Assembly: GCA_014379385.1 (NCBI GenBank)
Contig: JACMLW010000066.1
Location: 1-40,700, forward strand
DNA length: 40,700 nucleotides
Reading direction: 5' to 3'
From: Phycisphaerales bacterium
GTDB lineage: Bacteria > Planctomycetota > Phycisphaerae > Phycisphaerales > UBA1924
The notes below the pieces were generated by a model, which was not told where the DNA came from, made no database searches, and worked only from the letters and a program-made list of their open reading frames with translations. Below, one piece after another: positions 17,744 to 24,996 of this stretch; position 1 is the first letter of the stretch; every line of letters starts with the position of its first letter. Position numbers and translations under genes: made by a program.

Positions 17744-18784
17744 ATGCTCACGCCGCCGTATCTGCTATTCGCCCCCAACCCCTTCCGCCAACGAAAGCAT
17801 CCCGCCTTGGACACGATCGACAGCAAAGCCCCCAAGCCCGCCTCTCCCGCCGCGCTCTCCCACCTCCCGCCCCCCGCGCTCAACGGCACCCCCGTGATCC
17901 CCGCCGGCAAAGAGCCCGCCACCACCACCACCGCCTCCGGCGAGAAGGTCACCGGCAACCCCAAGCGCTGGGGGAAGGCCACCGCCTCCATCACCGAGGG
18001 CAAGTTCCTCCAGGGCCCGCGCGGCCGCAGCTTCGAGCTCTGGACCGCCATCAAGATCTTCTGCGAGTTCCTCAAGGGCCTCCGCGGCCTGCACTTCGTC
18101 GGCCCCTGCGTCACCGTCTTCGGCTCCGCCCGATTCAAGGACGACCACCGCTACTACGCCATGGCGCGCGACATGGGCGGCCGCCTCGCCAACCTCGGCT
18201 TCACCGTTATGACCGGCGGCGGCCCCGGCATTATGGAGGCCGCGAACCGCGGCGCCCGCGAGGCCCGCGGCAAGTCCGTCGGGTGCAACATCGTGCTGCC
18301 CCTGGAGCAACAGCCCAACCCCTATCTCGACAAGTGGGTCGAGTTCAACTACTTCTTCGTGCGCAAGGTCATGCTCGCCAAGTACTCCTACGCCTTCGTC
18401 GTGATGCCCGGCGGCTTCGGCACCATGGATGAAGTCTTCGAGATGGTCACGCTCATCCAGACCGGCAAGGTGCAGAACTTCCCCATCATCCTCATGGGCA
18501 CCGACTACTGGGGCCCGCTCTACAAGTTCCTCTCCGAGGACATGGTCCGCGAGGGCACGATCTCCCCCGCCGACCTCAACGTCGTCACCATGACCGATTC
18601 GTTCGAGGAGGCGATCGACCGTATCGCCGAGGCCGCGGAGAAGAACTTCCGCTTCGTGTGGACGCAGCGTCAGGAGGCCCCCAAGCCTCGGCGCTTCCTC
18701 GGTGAGCACGGGCTCGATCAGAAAACAGTACTGCAAACAGTCCAAAAAGCCGCCGAAAATGGCGCCGCGCCCGCCGCCGGCTGA
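17744..18784 (+). CDS. LOG family protein (TIGR00730-type Rossmann fold)
   Basis: 346 residues. The LOG ('Lonely guy') family includes cytokinin riboside 5'-monophosphate phosphoribohydrolases and related nucleotide hydrolases. Diagnostic motifs are GGGPGIMEAANRGA (Gly158 onward) and PGGFGTMDE (Pro222-Glu230). The first 70-80 residues are Pro/Ala/Thr-rich and probably disordered. A longer LOG subgroup with an N-terminal extension is common in bacteria. The start is uncertain: ATG 17744 lacks a Shine-Dalgarno, and an in-frame TTG at 17807 would drop 21 residues. The C-terminal tail after about 310 is low-complexity. The bacterial substrate is not established from sequence. Confidence 0.88.
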   Translation: MLTPPYLLFAPNPFRQRKHPALDTIDSKAPKPASPAALSHLPPPALNGTPVIPAGKEPATTTTASGEKVTGNPKRWGKATASITEGKFLQGPRGRSFELWTAIKIFCEFLKGLRGLHFVGPCVTVFGSARFKDDHRYYAMARDMGGRLANLGFTVMTGGGPGIMEAANRGAREARGKSVGCNIVLPLEQQPNPYLDKWVEFNYFFVRKVMLAKYSYAFVVMPGGFGTMDEVFEMVTLIQTGKVQNFPIILMGTDYWGPLYKFLSEDMVREGTISPADLNVVTMTDSFEEAIDRIAEAAEKNFRFVWTQRQEAPKPRRFLGEHGLDQKTVLQTVQKAAENGAAPAAG

Positions 18785-18847
18785 TCGGACGTCCCGTTGC
18801 CCGAGGCGACCGTTGCCGACGAACAACGGTGCTTCGCGGCCAGCGCC

Positions 18848-19062
18848 ATGGATGAGGACAGCTACATCGCGTGGCTCAAGCGCGGAACGGAACCAAATGC
18901 GTTCGATTTTGGCTTAGGGGTTCCTGGCTACCGCACGGGCGAGAGTTGGTCCCACTCACTTGACCAGATCTTGAACAGGCAATCACTCCGCTCGCCGAAG
19001 CCCTTCTCATGGTCCGGCCCGAGTACTTCGCCGGCTTCGATCCGAAGATCACTCGGTCATAG
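18848..19062 (+). pseudogene. Frameshifted small gene of unknown function
   Basis: One frame from ATG 18848 reads MDEDSYIAWLKRGTEPNAFD and on to GESWSHSLDQ near 18968. The other frame opens right after a TGA at that point and reads DLEQAITPLAEALLMVRPEY, FAGFDPKITRS and TAG (19060-19062). Both halves look like real protein, and joining them needs a single-base shift around 18955-18972. The base composition is lower in GC than in flanking genes. The end overlaps the converging epimerase gene by 6 nt. It is either a decaying gene or an assembly indel. No family is recognised. Confidence 0.5.
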
Positions 19063-20079
19063 TCTGAAGAAACCGATCGGTCCCTCAACAAGTGTTGCTT
19101 GCTGAAAGTGCGGCGGTGTTCCCTTCACCCACTCCCACTGCTTCCGCACCCCCTCCTCAAACCCCGTCCGAGGCGAGTACCCCAGCTCCTTCCCCGCCCG
19201 CGCCAAGTCCGCGCTCGTCCGCTCCACATCCCCCGGCTGCATCGACTTCCGCTCCACCCGCGGCGTCTTCCTCACCACCTTTCCAATCACCTCGATCATC
19301 CGCGCCAAACTCACCGGCTCGCTCCCCCCGAGATTCCACACCCGGTACCCAAACCCCGGAACCCGGTCGTACGCCGCCAGCACCCCCGCCACGATGTCAT
19401 CGATGTACGTGTAGTCGCGGCTGCTCGTCCCATCGCCGAACACCGGGATCGTCTCCCCCGCCGCCACCTTCCGCAGAAACAACCCGATCGCCAGGTCCGG
19501 CCTCTGCCGCGCCCCATACACCGTGAAGAACCGCAGCATCGCCGTCGGCATCCCCGTCAGATGCCAGTGCGTGTGACCGATCAGCTCGCACGCCTTCTTC
19601 GTCGCCGCATACGGCGAGATCGGCGCCGACACATCCATCTCCTCCGAGAACGGCGCCACGGGGCAGTTGCCATACACCGAGCTCGACGACGCCACCACCG
19701 CCCGCCCGCACCCCGCCCGCCGCGCCGCCTCCAGCACCACCATCGTCCCCCTCACGTTTACATCCACATACCCCACCGGGTCCGCGATGCTCGGCCGCAC
19801 CCCCGCTCGCGCCGCCAGGTGAATCACACCCGCCGGCCGGTGCTCCTCGAACACCCGGCGCACCAACCCCTCATCGCGTATGTCCCCCTCCACCAACTGA
19901 AACAGCTCCGCCCCGCCCGCACGCACCTCCGCCACGTTCCGCTCTTTGAGCGCCCGGTCGTAGAACCCATCGAAGTTGTCCAGGCCGATCACCCGCTGCC
20001 CCCGCGCCAGCAGCGCCCCCGACACGTGCGACCCGATGAACCCCGCCGCGCCCGTCACCAGAACCACTTGGCTTTGCAA
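19057..20079 (-). CDS. NAD-dependent sugar-nucleotide epimerase/dehydratase
   Basis: 340 residues of the extended short-chain dehydrogenase family. The NAD motif TGAAGFIGSH lies at 9-18; SSSSVYG (131-137) supplies the catalytic Ser and YAATK (157-161) the Tyr and Lys. RFFTVYGARQRPDLAI and FGDGTSSRDYTYIDD are typical of UDP-glucuronate 4-epimerase-like proteins that feed polysaccharide synthesis; the exact sugar is not certain. The start is TTG 20079, supported by GAGGA 6 nt upstream and by the position of the NAD motif; no ATG fits. A strong minus-strand terminator lies 60 nt upstream, so it does not depend on read-through from the lipoprotein gene. Confidence 0.88.
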   Translation of the reverse strand: MQSQVVLVTGAAGFIGSHVSGALLARGQRVIGLDNFDGFYDRALKERNVAEVRAGGAELFQLVEGDIRDEGLVRRVFEEHRPAGVIHLAARAGVRPSIADPVGYVDVNVRGTMVVLEAARRAGCGRAVVASSSSVYGNCPVAPFSEEMDVSAPISPYAATKKACELIGHTHWHLTGMPTAMLRFFTVYGARQRPDLAIGLFLRKVAAGETIPVFGDGTSSRDYTYIDDIVAGVLAAYDRVPGFGYRVWNLGGSEPVSLARMIEVIGKVVRKTPRVERKSMQPGDVERTSADLARAGKELGYSPRTGFEEGVRKQWEWVKGTPPHFQQATLVEGPIGFFRL

Positions 20080-20138
20080 GGCGGATCCTCACGCTCCCCG
20101 CCCCCGCCCGCCGCGATGGGCACAGTATGCGGCGAGCG

Positions 20139-20178
20139 CAAAAACAAAGCAGGGCGCCATTTGTGAACGGCGCCCCGC
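20139..20178 (-). terminator. Rho-independent terminator (minus strand)
   Basis: A 10-bp stem with one mismatch (20149-20158 with 20169-20178) is followed on the minus strand by TTTGTTTTT. No annotated gene ends just before it; it would close the candidate small RNA. Confidence 0.7.
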
Positions 20179-20338
20179 TGGAGGAGAGAGAGATCTAGTT
20201 GAGTCTACCCTCTATCGGACGGGCGACTCTTGTGTCCTTGAAGTTTGGGCTAATCTCCGAACCTATACCTACGGCATATCAACCCATCGCACTTCTTTAC
20301 GCCAGCACTAAGCCATCGGTTCGCGCCCCTGCATCGGG
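20140..20338 (-). ncRNA. Candidate small RNA of about 200 nt
   Basis: Between two minus-strand terminators (20371-20400 and 20139-20178) lies a promoter-like TTGACA-N17-CAGGAT followed by about 200 nt with no convincing ORF; the longest peptide is MRCPMQGREPMA. The order terminator, promoter, non-coding segment, strong terminator is what a small RNA gene looks like. The segment does not show tmRNA, RNase P or SRP RNA signatures by eye. The boundaries are estimates. Confidence 0.3.
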
Positions 20339-20344
20339 CATCGC

Positions 20345-20373
20345 ATCCTGACGCCCCCGGCCTGGTCTGTCAA
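20345..20373 (-). promoter_or_regulatory. Predicted promoter of the candidate small RNA
   Basis: On the minus strand a perfect -35 TTGACA (20373-20368), a 17-nt spacer and CAGGAT (20350-20345), which keeps the A2 and T6 of the -10 but matches only three of six. Confidence 0.35.
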
Positions 20374-20400
20374 ACACAAACGCCCGGCGCGTGCCGGGCG
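20371..20400 (-). terminator. Rho-independent terminator of the small lipoprotein gene
   Basis: An 8-bp stem CGCCCGGC/GCCGGGCG (20381-20388 and 20393-20400) with loop GCGT, followed on the minus strand by TTTGTGTTTG; 84 nt after the stop at 20484. Confidence 0.7.
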
Positions 20401-20483
20401 GGTGATCTACCAACATCTTGTCCACAGCAGGCTCACGACAGAAGATCGAGCCGCACGCTCACGCCCGCCCAGTCCGGTCGGAC

Positions 20484-20759
20484 TTACGGCTGAGGGATCG
20501 GCTCGCGCGTCAGACGGCTCGGGCGGTTCGTATAGAACGCGCGCCCAAGATCCTGCGTGAACATCCGCAGATTCTCGTCGAACGTCACCGTCAGGGCGTT
20601 GTCGATCTCTTCCCCGCTCTCGTGCAGCGTCGCCATGTCCGGGCTCGGATTCGCGCGATACTGGGCCGCGCGGTCATCGCTCACCAGATAGCACCCGCCC
20701 AGCATCGCGATCGCGGCCAAACTCAGGACGGCAAAACCAGCTTTCGTGGAACGGGCCAT
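20484..20759 (-). CDS. Small lipoprotein of unknown function
   Basis: 91 residues. ATG 20759 has AAGGAG 9 nt upstream. Signal sequence MARSTKAGFAVLSLAAIAML ends in lipobox LGGC (Cys23). The mature part is 69 residues, charged, with DRAAQYRANPSPDMATLHES and a helical stretch GEEIDNALTVTFDENLRMF, ending TREPIPQP. It is too short for a known enzyme and is probably an envelope accessory protein. It is the mapped gene immediately before the candidate small RNA on the same strand. Confidence 0.75.
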   Translation of the reverse strand: MARSTKAGFAVLSLAAIAMLGGCYLVSDDRAAQYRANPSPDMATLHESGEEIDNALTVTFDENLRMFTQDLGRAFYTNRPSRLTREPIPQP

Positions 20760-20962
20760 CTGCAGGAACTCCTTGTCGAGCCACGCTTTGTACCGCCCCG
20801 CCCAACCCGCGTCAAGCAGCCCGGGCCACCACATTCGGGCCGCGACCATAGGCCCGTCTCGTCAATCCCGCCCCCCCCGCGCCCGTCCCCCTCGTCCGCA
20901 CCCGCTCATTCCCTACGCCCTCCGCTTCGCCTGTCGCCAGACTCGTGTTCCCCGCCGCGCGG

Positions 20963-20968
20963 TATTGT
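20963..20968 (+). promoter_or_regulatory. Leaderless-type -10 element of cysE
   Basis: TATTGT lies 7 nt before ATG 20976; no Shine-Dalgarno is present. Confidence 0.45.
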
Positions 20969-20975
20969 GTTCCCA

Positions 20976-21902
20976 ATGTCCACCCGCGATGCGACCCCAT
21001 CCCCATCCGACGCTCCGCCCGCTCACCCTCCCGGGCAAGTTGTCCCCCGCCCCGACCTCGCGGCCATCGCCCACCTCGTCGAGGCCGCCCGCCGCCTCCT
21101 CTTCCCCGGTTTCTTCGACCCCCCCTCCCCCTCCTCCTCCCCGTCCGTTCCGCCCCCTTCCCCCGCCACCCTCCGCGCCGCGATCGCCTCCATCCTCGGC
21201 GCGCAGCTCCCCGCGGTCATTAAATATGGTATCAGTTCGGGCGCCAGCGACATGGCCGACAGCGCTCCGGGAGGGGGGGCAGCAGTCACCCAAGCCTTCC
21301 TCGCCCGCCTCCCCTCCGTCCACGCCCGTCTCCTCCTCGACGTCCAGGCCTGCTACGACGGCGACCCCGCGGCGTCCCACCCCGACGAAGTCGTCCTCTG
21401 CTACCCCGGCCTCGACGCCGTTTTCGCCCACCGCCTCGCCCACGAGCTCCACACCCTCGGCGTCCCCCTCATCCCCCGCATCATCGCCGAGCAGGCCCAC
21501 TCGCGCACCGGCATCGATATCCACCCCGGCGCCCGCATCGGTGATTCCTTCTTCATCGATCACGGCACCGGCCTCGTCATCGGCGAGACCACCATCATCG
21601 GCGACGCCGTCAAGGTCTACCAGGGCGTCACCCTCGGCGCCAAGAGCATTCGGAAGGACGCTCATGGAAGAGTGGTCCGCGGCACCCAGCGCCACCCCAC
21701 CATCGGCAACCGCGTGACCATCTACGCCGGCGCCGTCATCCTCGGCGGCGACACCGTCATCGGCGATGACTGCGTGATCGCCGGCGGTGTCTTCGTGACA
21801 TCCAGCGTCCCCGCCGGCCACGTCGTGATGCAGGGACGCTCCGAGCTCACGCTGCGGAAGAAGGGTGAGTGGGGGGCCGAGATGTTTGGGGAGGGGATTT
21901 GA
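20976..21902 (+). CDS. cysE: Serine O-acetyltransferase
   Basis: 308 residues. It transfers acetyl from acetyl-CoA to L-serine, the first committed step of cysteine synthesis. The N-terminal helical domain is interrupted by a Pro/Ser run (PPSPSSSPSVPPPSP) and a Gly run (APGGGAA), both encoded by C or G homopolymers. The C-terminal left-handed beta helix is intact: TGIDIHPGARIG, FFIDHGTGLVIGET, GVTLGA and IGNRVTIYAGAVILGG. Asp181, His196 and His240 (RHPTIG) align with the catalytic Asp and His residues of E. coli CysE. The loop before RHPTIG is longer than in E. coli. The usual C-terminal Ile, which binds CysK, is present (last residue). Confidence 0.9.
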   Translation: MSTRDATPSPSDAPPAHPPGQVVPRPDLAAIAHLVEAARRLLFPGFFDPPSPSSSPSVPPPSPATLRAAIASILGAQLPAVIKYGISSGASDMADSAPGGGAAVTQAFLARLPSVHARLLLDVQACYDGDPAASHPDEVVLCYPGLDAVFAHRLAHELHTLGVPLIPRIIAEQAHSRTGIDIHPGARIGDSFFIDHGTGLVIGETTIIGDAVKVYQGVTLGAKSIRKDAHGRVVRGTQRHPTIGNRVTIYAGAVILGGDTVIGDDCVIAGGVFVTSSVPAGHVVMQGRSELTLRKKGEWGAEMFGEGI

Positions 21903-21938
21903 AGCCGCAATTTCAACGAGCCGCACGTGCGACTGCGA

Positions 21939-22049
21939 ATGTGCGTTGACTGCGGCACCATCGTTCTTGCCGACGATAGGCCAGTCGCGCCTCTACGACA
22001 AAAGGTGGTCTGGCGATACCTGACGGATGTCAAGGAAATGGAATGTTGA
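21939..22049 (+). CDS. Possible small ORF or gene remnant (36 aa)
   Basis: ATG 21939 (or GTG 21927) to TGA 22047-22049, in the frame that follows the cysE stop. The peptide starts MCVDCGTIVLADDRPV and ends VWRYLTDVKEMEC. The CVDCG pair and plausible residue usage suggest real or recently real coding sequence. It marks the left edge of the low-GC segment. No Shine-Dalgarno is seen. Confidence 0.3.
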   Translation: MCVDCGTIVLADDRPVAPLRQKVVWRYLTDVKEMEC

Positions 22050-22078
22050 ATAGTAGCATTTAAGCGAAAGTGAAGCGT

Positions 22079-22639
22079 ATGTACCACGCGCTCGGAGTCG
22101 TAAAGGCAATCAGCTTGTCGTCCGTGCCCTTTGAGTCGAGCCATTCGCCCACACAAAGCTCCTGGGGGTTTGATTTCACGAAGCATCGAAACGAAGCGGA
22201 AGATATGAACGCGCTCGGACAGGTGATCGCATGCGTGGCGTCGCTAAAGGATCACTTTAGGGTCTGGTGCGCGGCGAACGGTGTGGTTTTGGAGGGCGAA
22301 TCGCTCATTAACGGGGATCGGAACGTTGCGATCGTTCATGATTTGTGGAACCGCGACAAGCACGGGGAACTGACGCGGTCTCGTTCTGGTCTATGGCCAG
22401 AACTTATTCACGTGGGCAGGGGAGTCATTATGCGAGGTACTACCGGTGCGGCTGGCGTGTCAATTAGCCTGACGACGGGAACCTTGCACTCGACCGGCGA
22501 CGTTTTTGCTGGTATCGATGGAATTGTAGTTGGCAAAGACGGCAAGAAGTACGGGAGCGTCCTTACCACCATCGAACGGGCGGTCGAATCGTGGGAACAT
22601 CTACTAACCGCCGCTGGTGTGTTCGACAAGCCAGCCTAG
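22079..22639 (+). CDS. Protein of unknown function with HEPN-like motif, low-GC island
   Basis: 186 residues from ATG 22079 (GTG 22070 also possible). Codon usage and GC (about 50%) differ clearly from neighbours. A helical N-terminal half contains VIACVASLKDHFRVWCAANG, followed by DRNVAIVHDLWNRDKHGE. RNVAIVH (Arg81-His87) fits the R-x4-6-H pattern of HEPN ribonucleases, with Asn after Arg as is common there; 'HDL-N--KH' also occurs in uncharacterised bacterial families. The second half is Gly/Thr-rich beta-like. No signal peptide or membrane segment is present. A HEPN assignment is a hypothesis only. It lies 194 nt before the TPR gene, same strand. Confidence 0.65.
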   Translation: MYHALGVVKAISLSSVPFESSHSPTQSSWGFDFTKHRNEAEDMNALGQVIACVASLKDHFRVWCAANGVVLEGESLINGDRNVAIVHDLWNRDKHGELTRSRSGLWPELIHVGRGVIMRGTTGAAGVSISLTTGTLHSTGDVFAGIDGIVVGKDGKKYGSVLTTIERAVESWEHLLTAAGVFDKPA

Positions 22640-22675
22640 CCGTGTGTTGTCGGCTAACGCGACCGCTACACCATA

Positions 22676-22701
22676 CCAGCCGGCGCGCCCCGCGGCCGCC
22701 T
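22676..22701. repeat. Direct repeat copy A flanking the TPR gene
   Basis: A 26-bp GC-rich segment beginning CCAGCCGGC and ending CGCGGCCGCCT, nearly identical (one indel, one mismatch) to 24732-24758. It stands out because the surrounding DNA is much less GC-rich. Confidence 0.45.
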
Positions 22702-22833
22702 ACTCCGCAGCAGCCCGCGCCGAGCTCGCCCGTTGACGACCGGGACCGAGCTGTTCGGGGCGGGATCTAGTATGCCGAACTGCCTGCTGGTACCATACTT
22801 GGCGCGCTATCCGTGCCAAGCAGGACCACGTCA

Positions 22834-24702
22834 ATGTCAGAGACCACACCCTCACAGGGCATGTCGCGGGTACGGGTGATGCCGGGCGAGCTTGTCGCAA
22901 AAGCTGTCGACAAGATGCTTGTGGATAGTCTGGTAGAGGGAGTGCAATCGTTCTGCGCCCGCGCTTGCGACAACGGAATTAGGGCAGCGGTTCTTGCGAT
23001 TCCCCCACTAACGGCAGCCCCAGTGCTAGCTTTCGCGGGCCTTTTTGCCGGGGCGATGTGGTTTGATTGGCGGAAGGAGAGCAAGCAAGAGAGCCAATTG
23101 CGGAGCTTATTCGCCGAGTTACGCGATGCTCTGGCCGTAGCAGCAAGTGACTCGGCCAAGACCAAGGAAATGATTGAAGCACTCTATACTCGCGACCAGT
23201 TTGTGCGGGCGAGGATTTCTGGGGCCGATTGGGCAGACCAGCGCCGGGCAATCATTGAGGATGTGAGGCAACTTCTCAGCGAACGAGGGCTGAACGATCA
23301 TGCGTCGACAACGAGCCTTCAACAAATAGATGCTTGGCTGGGGTCGCTGCAAGAAACCCTCAACGACATTAGGCATGACACACAAAGCATTCTAACTGGA
23401 ATGCAATCGATGGGTGCCGCGATCCAGTCGGTCGTCGAACACCTGTTGGTCGACCGCGCCGAGAAGGACGCGGAAATTGATCGATTGCGCGAACGGCTTC
23501 GTTCCGCGATCGAAGCGAGTGTCGACGCAGAGCGTATTGCCGGGCGCCCAATAGAAAGGGTCCTTGAAGAACTACAACGGGGTGATTCTCGTCATCTGCT
23601 CGAGTTCCTTGACCGCTGCGTGGAGAAGGATAATGCCCGCTCTATTGAGAATCATCGCAAACGGGCCGCGGCCGCATATCTTCTCGGCGACCCTGATCGA
23701 GCCGCCAACTCGGTCGATGCGATCTTACGCTTGGTTCCCAACGATCCGGAGGCGCTTGATACCCGGGTCAGACTCTACATGCTTAAAGAGGAACTGGAGC
23801 AGGCGGATGCTGCTTGCTACGAGTTGTTGAAAGCGAGAGAGCCGTTGGCGAGGGCAATGGCATTACATCACCTGGGCACGATCCGCCACAGGCAGGGAAG
23901 ACTCACAGGCCCCAACGGAGCTTGGGAGATGCATGTTAGATCGGGAGAGTTGGTAGATCTGTACGAGTATCCCGCATTCACTGCATCACGATTCCGTGCT
24001 GCGGCGGCAATTATGAAAGATCTCGGGTTGTTTGACGATGCGGAGCGAACTCTCAAGGCAGCTATTGTGGCTGACCGTAGCGCGGTTGCCGTGAACGGCC
24101 TGGCTGACGATTACCTAGCTCTGGGCGATGTTAAGCGATTGCAAGGGCATCTCGATGCGGCGGAGAAGCTATACCGCGACTCTCTAGAGCTTTCCAAGAA
24201 TCTGCGTTGTGAACTCGGCATGGCCAACGCTTGGACAGCTCTTGGATATCGGCTTCTGCAGAAGAACATGATTGGGGGGGCAGAAGGCGCGGGCGTGCTA
24301 ATTCTAAAGGCGGCAAGAATCTACGAGAGATGCAATCGAAAAGCAGGCGTGGCCGATGCTGTCACGTTCTACGCGGAGTTGTGCCGCCGGACTGGGAAGC
24401 TTGAGGAGTCGTTAAACTGGCATGGTCGCGCTCTTGCCCTTTATTGCCAATCAGGAAACGCAGAGGGATTGGCAAAGTCGTGCGCTCTGATGGGGCGAGT
24501 GCTGAAAGGCATGGGAGAATGCCAGTTGAGCGACGGAAGTGTCACTGTTGAATCTCATGTAGCCGCCCGAGCGATAATGATGCAAGCGCGTGCGTGGTTT
24601 GTTGCGATGGGTCGAACAACAGCGGCGAAGGAGGTGGATTGCTGGCTCGACAAGCCGCCGAGGGAGCCAAGCAAGACCGGGGAAGTTGACAGCAGTGGTT
24701 AG
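22834..24702 (+). CDS. Membrane-anchored coiled-coil and TPR protein, low-GC island
   Basis: 622 residues. ATG 22834 has AGGA 8 nt upstream. An Ala/Leu/Phe-rich hydrophobic segment spans about 50-77 (likely one membrane pass or hairpin). Helical, charged coiled-coil-like regions follow at about 80-115 and 205-235 (RAEKDAEIDRLRERL). From about 250 to 560 there are repeated TPR-like helix pairs: AAYLLGDPDRAANSVDAIL, LYMLKEELEQADAACYELL, LGDVKRLQGHLDAAEKLYRD and RRTGKLEESLNWHGRALAL. No nuclease, ATPase or kinase motif is visible. TPR arrays bind other proteins, so it may be a sensor or scaffold. GC is about 53%, well below the flanks, pointing to horizontal transfer. It may work with the upstream HEPN-like protein (inference). 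Confidence 0.75.
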   Translation: MSETTPSQGMSRVRVMPGELVAKAVDKMLVDSLVEGVQSFCARACDNGIRAAVLAIPPLTAAPVLAFAGLFAGAMWFDWRKESKQESQLRSLFAELRDALAVAASDSAKTKEMIEALYTRDQFVRARISGADWADQRRAIIEDVRQLLSERGLNDHASTTSLQQIDAWLGSLQETLNDIRHDTQSILTGMQSMGAAIQSVVEHLLVDRAEKDAEIDRLRERLRSAIEASVDAERIAGRPIERVLEELQRGDSRHLLEFLDRCVEKDNARSIENHRKRAAAAYLLGDPDRAANSVDAILRLVPNDPEALDTRVRLYMLKEELEQADAACYELLKAREPLARAMALHHLGTIRHRQGRLTGPNGAWEMHVRSGELVDLYEYPAFTASRFRAAAAIMKDLGLFDDAERTLKAAIVADRSAVAVNGLADDYLALGDVKRLQGHLDAAEKLYRDSLELSKNLRCELGMANAWTALGYRLLQKNMIGGAEGAGVLILKAARIYERCNRKAGVADAVTFYAELCRRTGKLEESLNWHGRALALYCQSGNAEGLAKSCALMGRVLKGMGECQLSDGSVTVESHVAARAIMMQARAWFVAMGRTTAAKEVDCWLDKPPREPSKTGEVDSSG

Positions 24703-24731
24703 TGTCGCTCCTTTCGCATATGTCATCGCAT

Positions 24732-24758
24732 CCAGCCGGCCGCGCCGCGCGGCCGCCT
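24732..24758. repeat. Direct repeat copy B flanking the TPR gene
   Basis: A 27-bp segment CCAGCCGGCC...GCGGCCGCCT matching 22676-22701, 30 nt after the TPR stop codon. Together the two copies bracket the TPR gene. Confidence 0.45.
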
Positions 24759-24983
24759 TGGAGGCCGATAGGCCGCTCCGCGCAGCGAGTGCGCCCGCCC
24801 CGCGCCCGAGACCCCGCCACCGTGTGTTCCCGTCCCAAGAGCTCCGCGGCCTCCCCTCGCTCCCAATCAATCCGCCGCGCAGCGGCCTTCCTGGGAGCAC
24901 GCCGTGCGACCCGCGCGGCTAGTGTGCCCGCCCCGCGTCCGCGTCGTTCCCTCTAGCTGAGCCGTGCAATCAGGCCCTCGTGA

Positions 24984-24989
24984 TACGCT
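24984..24989 (+). promoter_or_regulatory. Leaderless-type -10 element, zinc-ribbon gene 1
   Basis: TACGCT lies 7 nt before ATG 24997, within a segment (CCCTCGTGATACGCTCTGCT) repeated exactly upstream of the next paralogue. Confidence 0.5.
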
Positions 24990-24996
24990 CTGCTGC

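Larger units (their letters stand above)
24703..24996. other. GC-rich spacer at the right edge of the island
   Basis: GC content jumps within about 30 nt of the TPR stop. Besides repeat copy B, there are repeated CCGCGCAGCG and GTGCCCGCCCCGCG motifs (each seen twice). No gene was identified. Confidence 0.4.

Noticed and set aside
22649-22745. Possible integron attC site after the HEPN-like gene (GGCTAAC ... GTTGACG with flanking GTCG/CGAC)
   Set aside because: The core boxes do not fit RYYYAAC/GTTRRRY, no inner L boxes pair well, and no integrase or second cassette site is present.
22920-22932. DnaA-box-like CTATCCACA on the minus strand inside the TPR gene, and TTGTCCACA near 20416
   Set aside because: Each is a single, isolated one-mismatch site; no cluster supports an origin or DnaA regulation.
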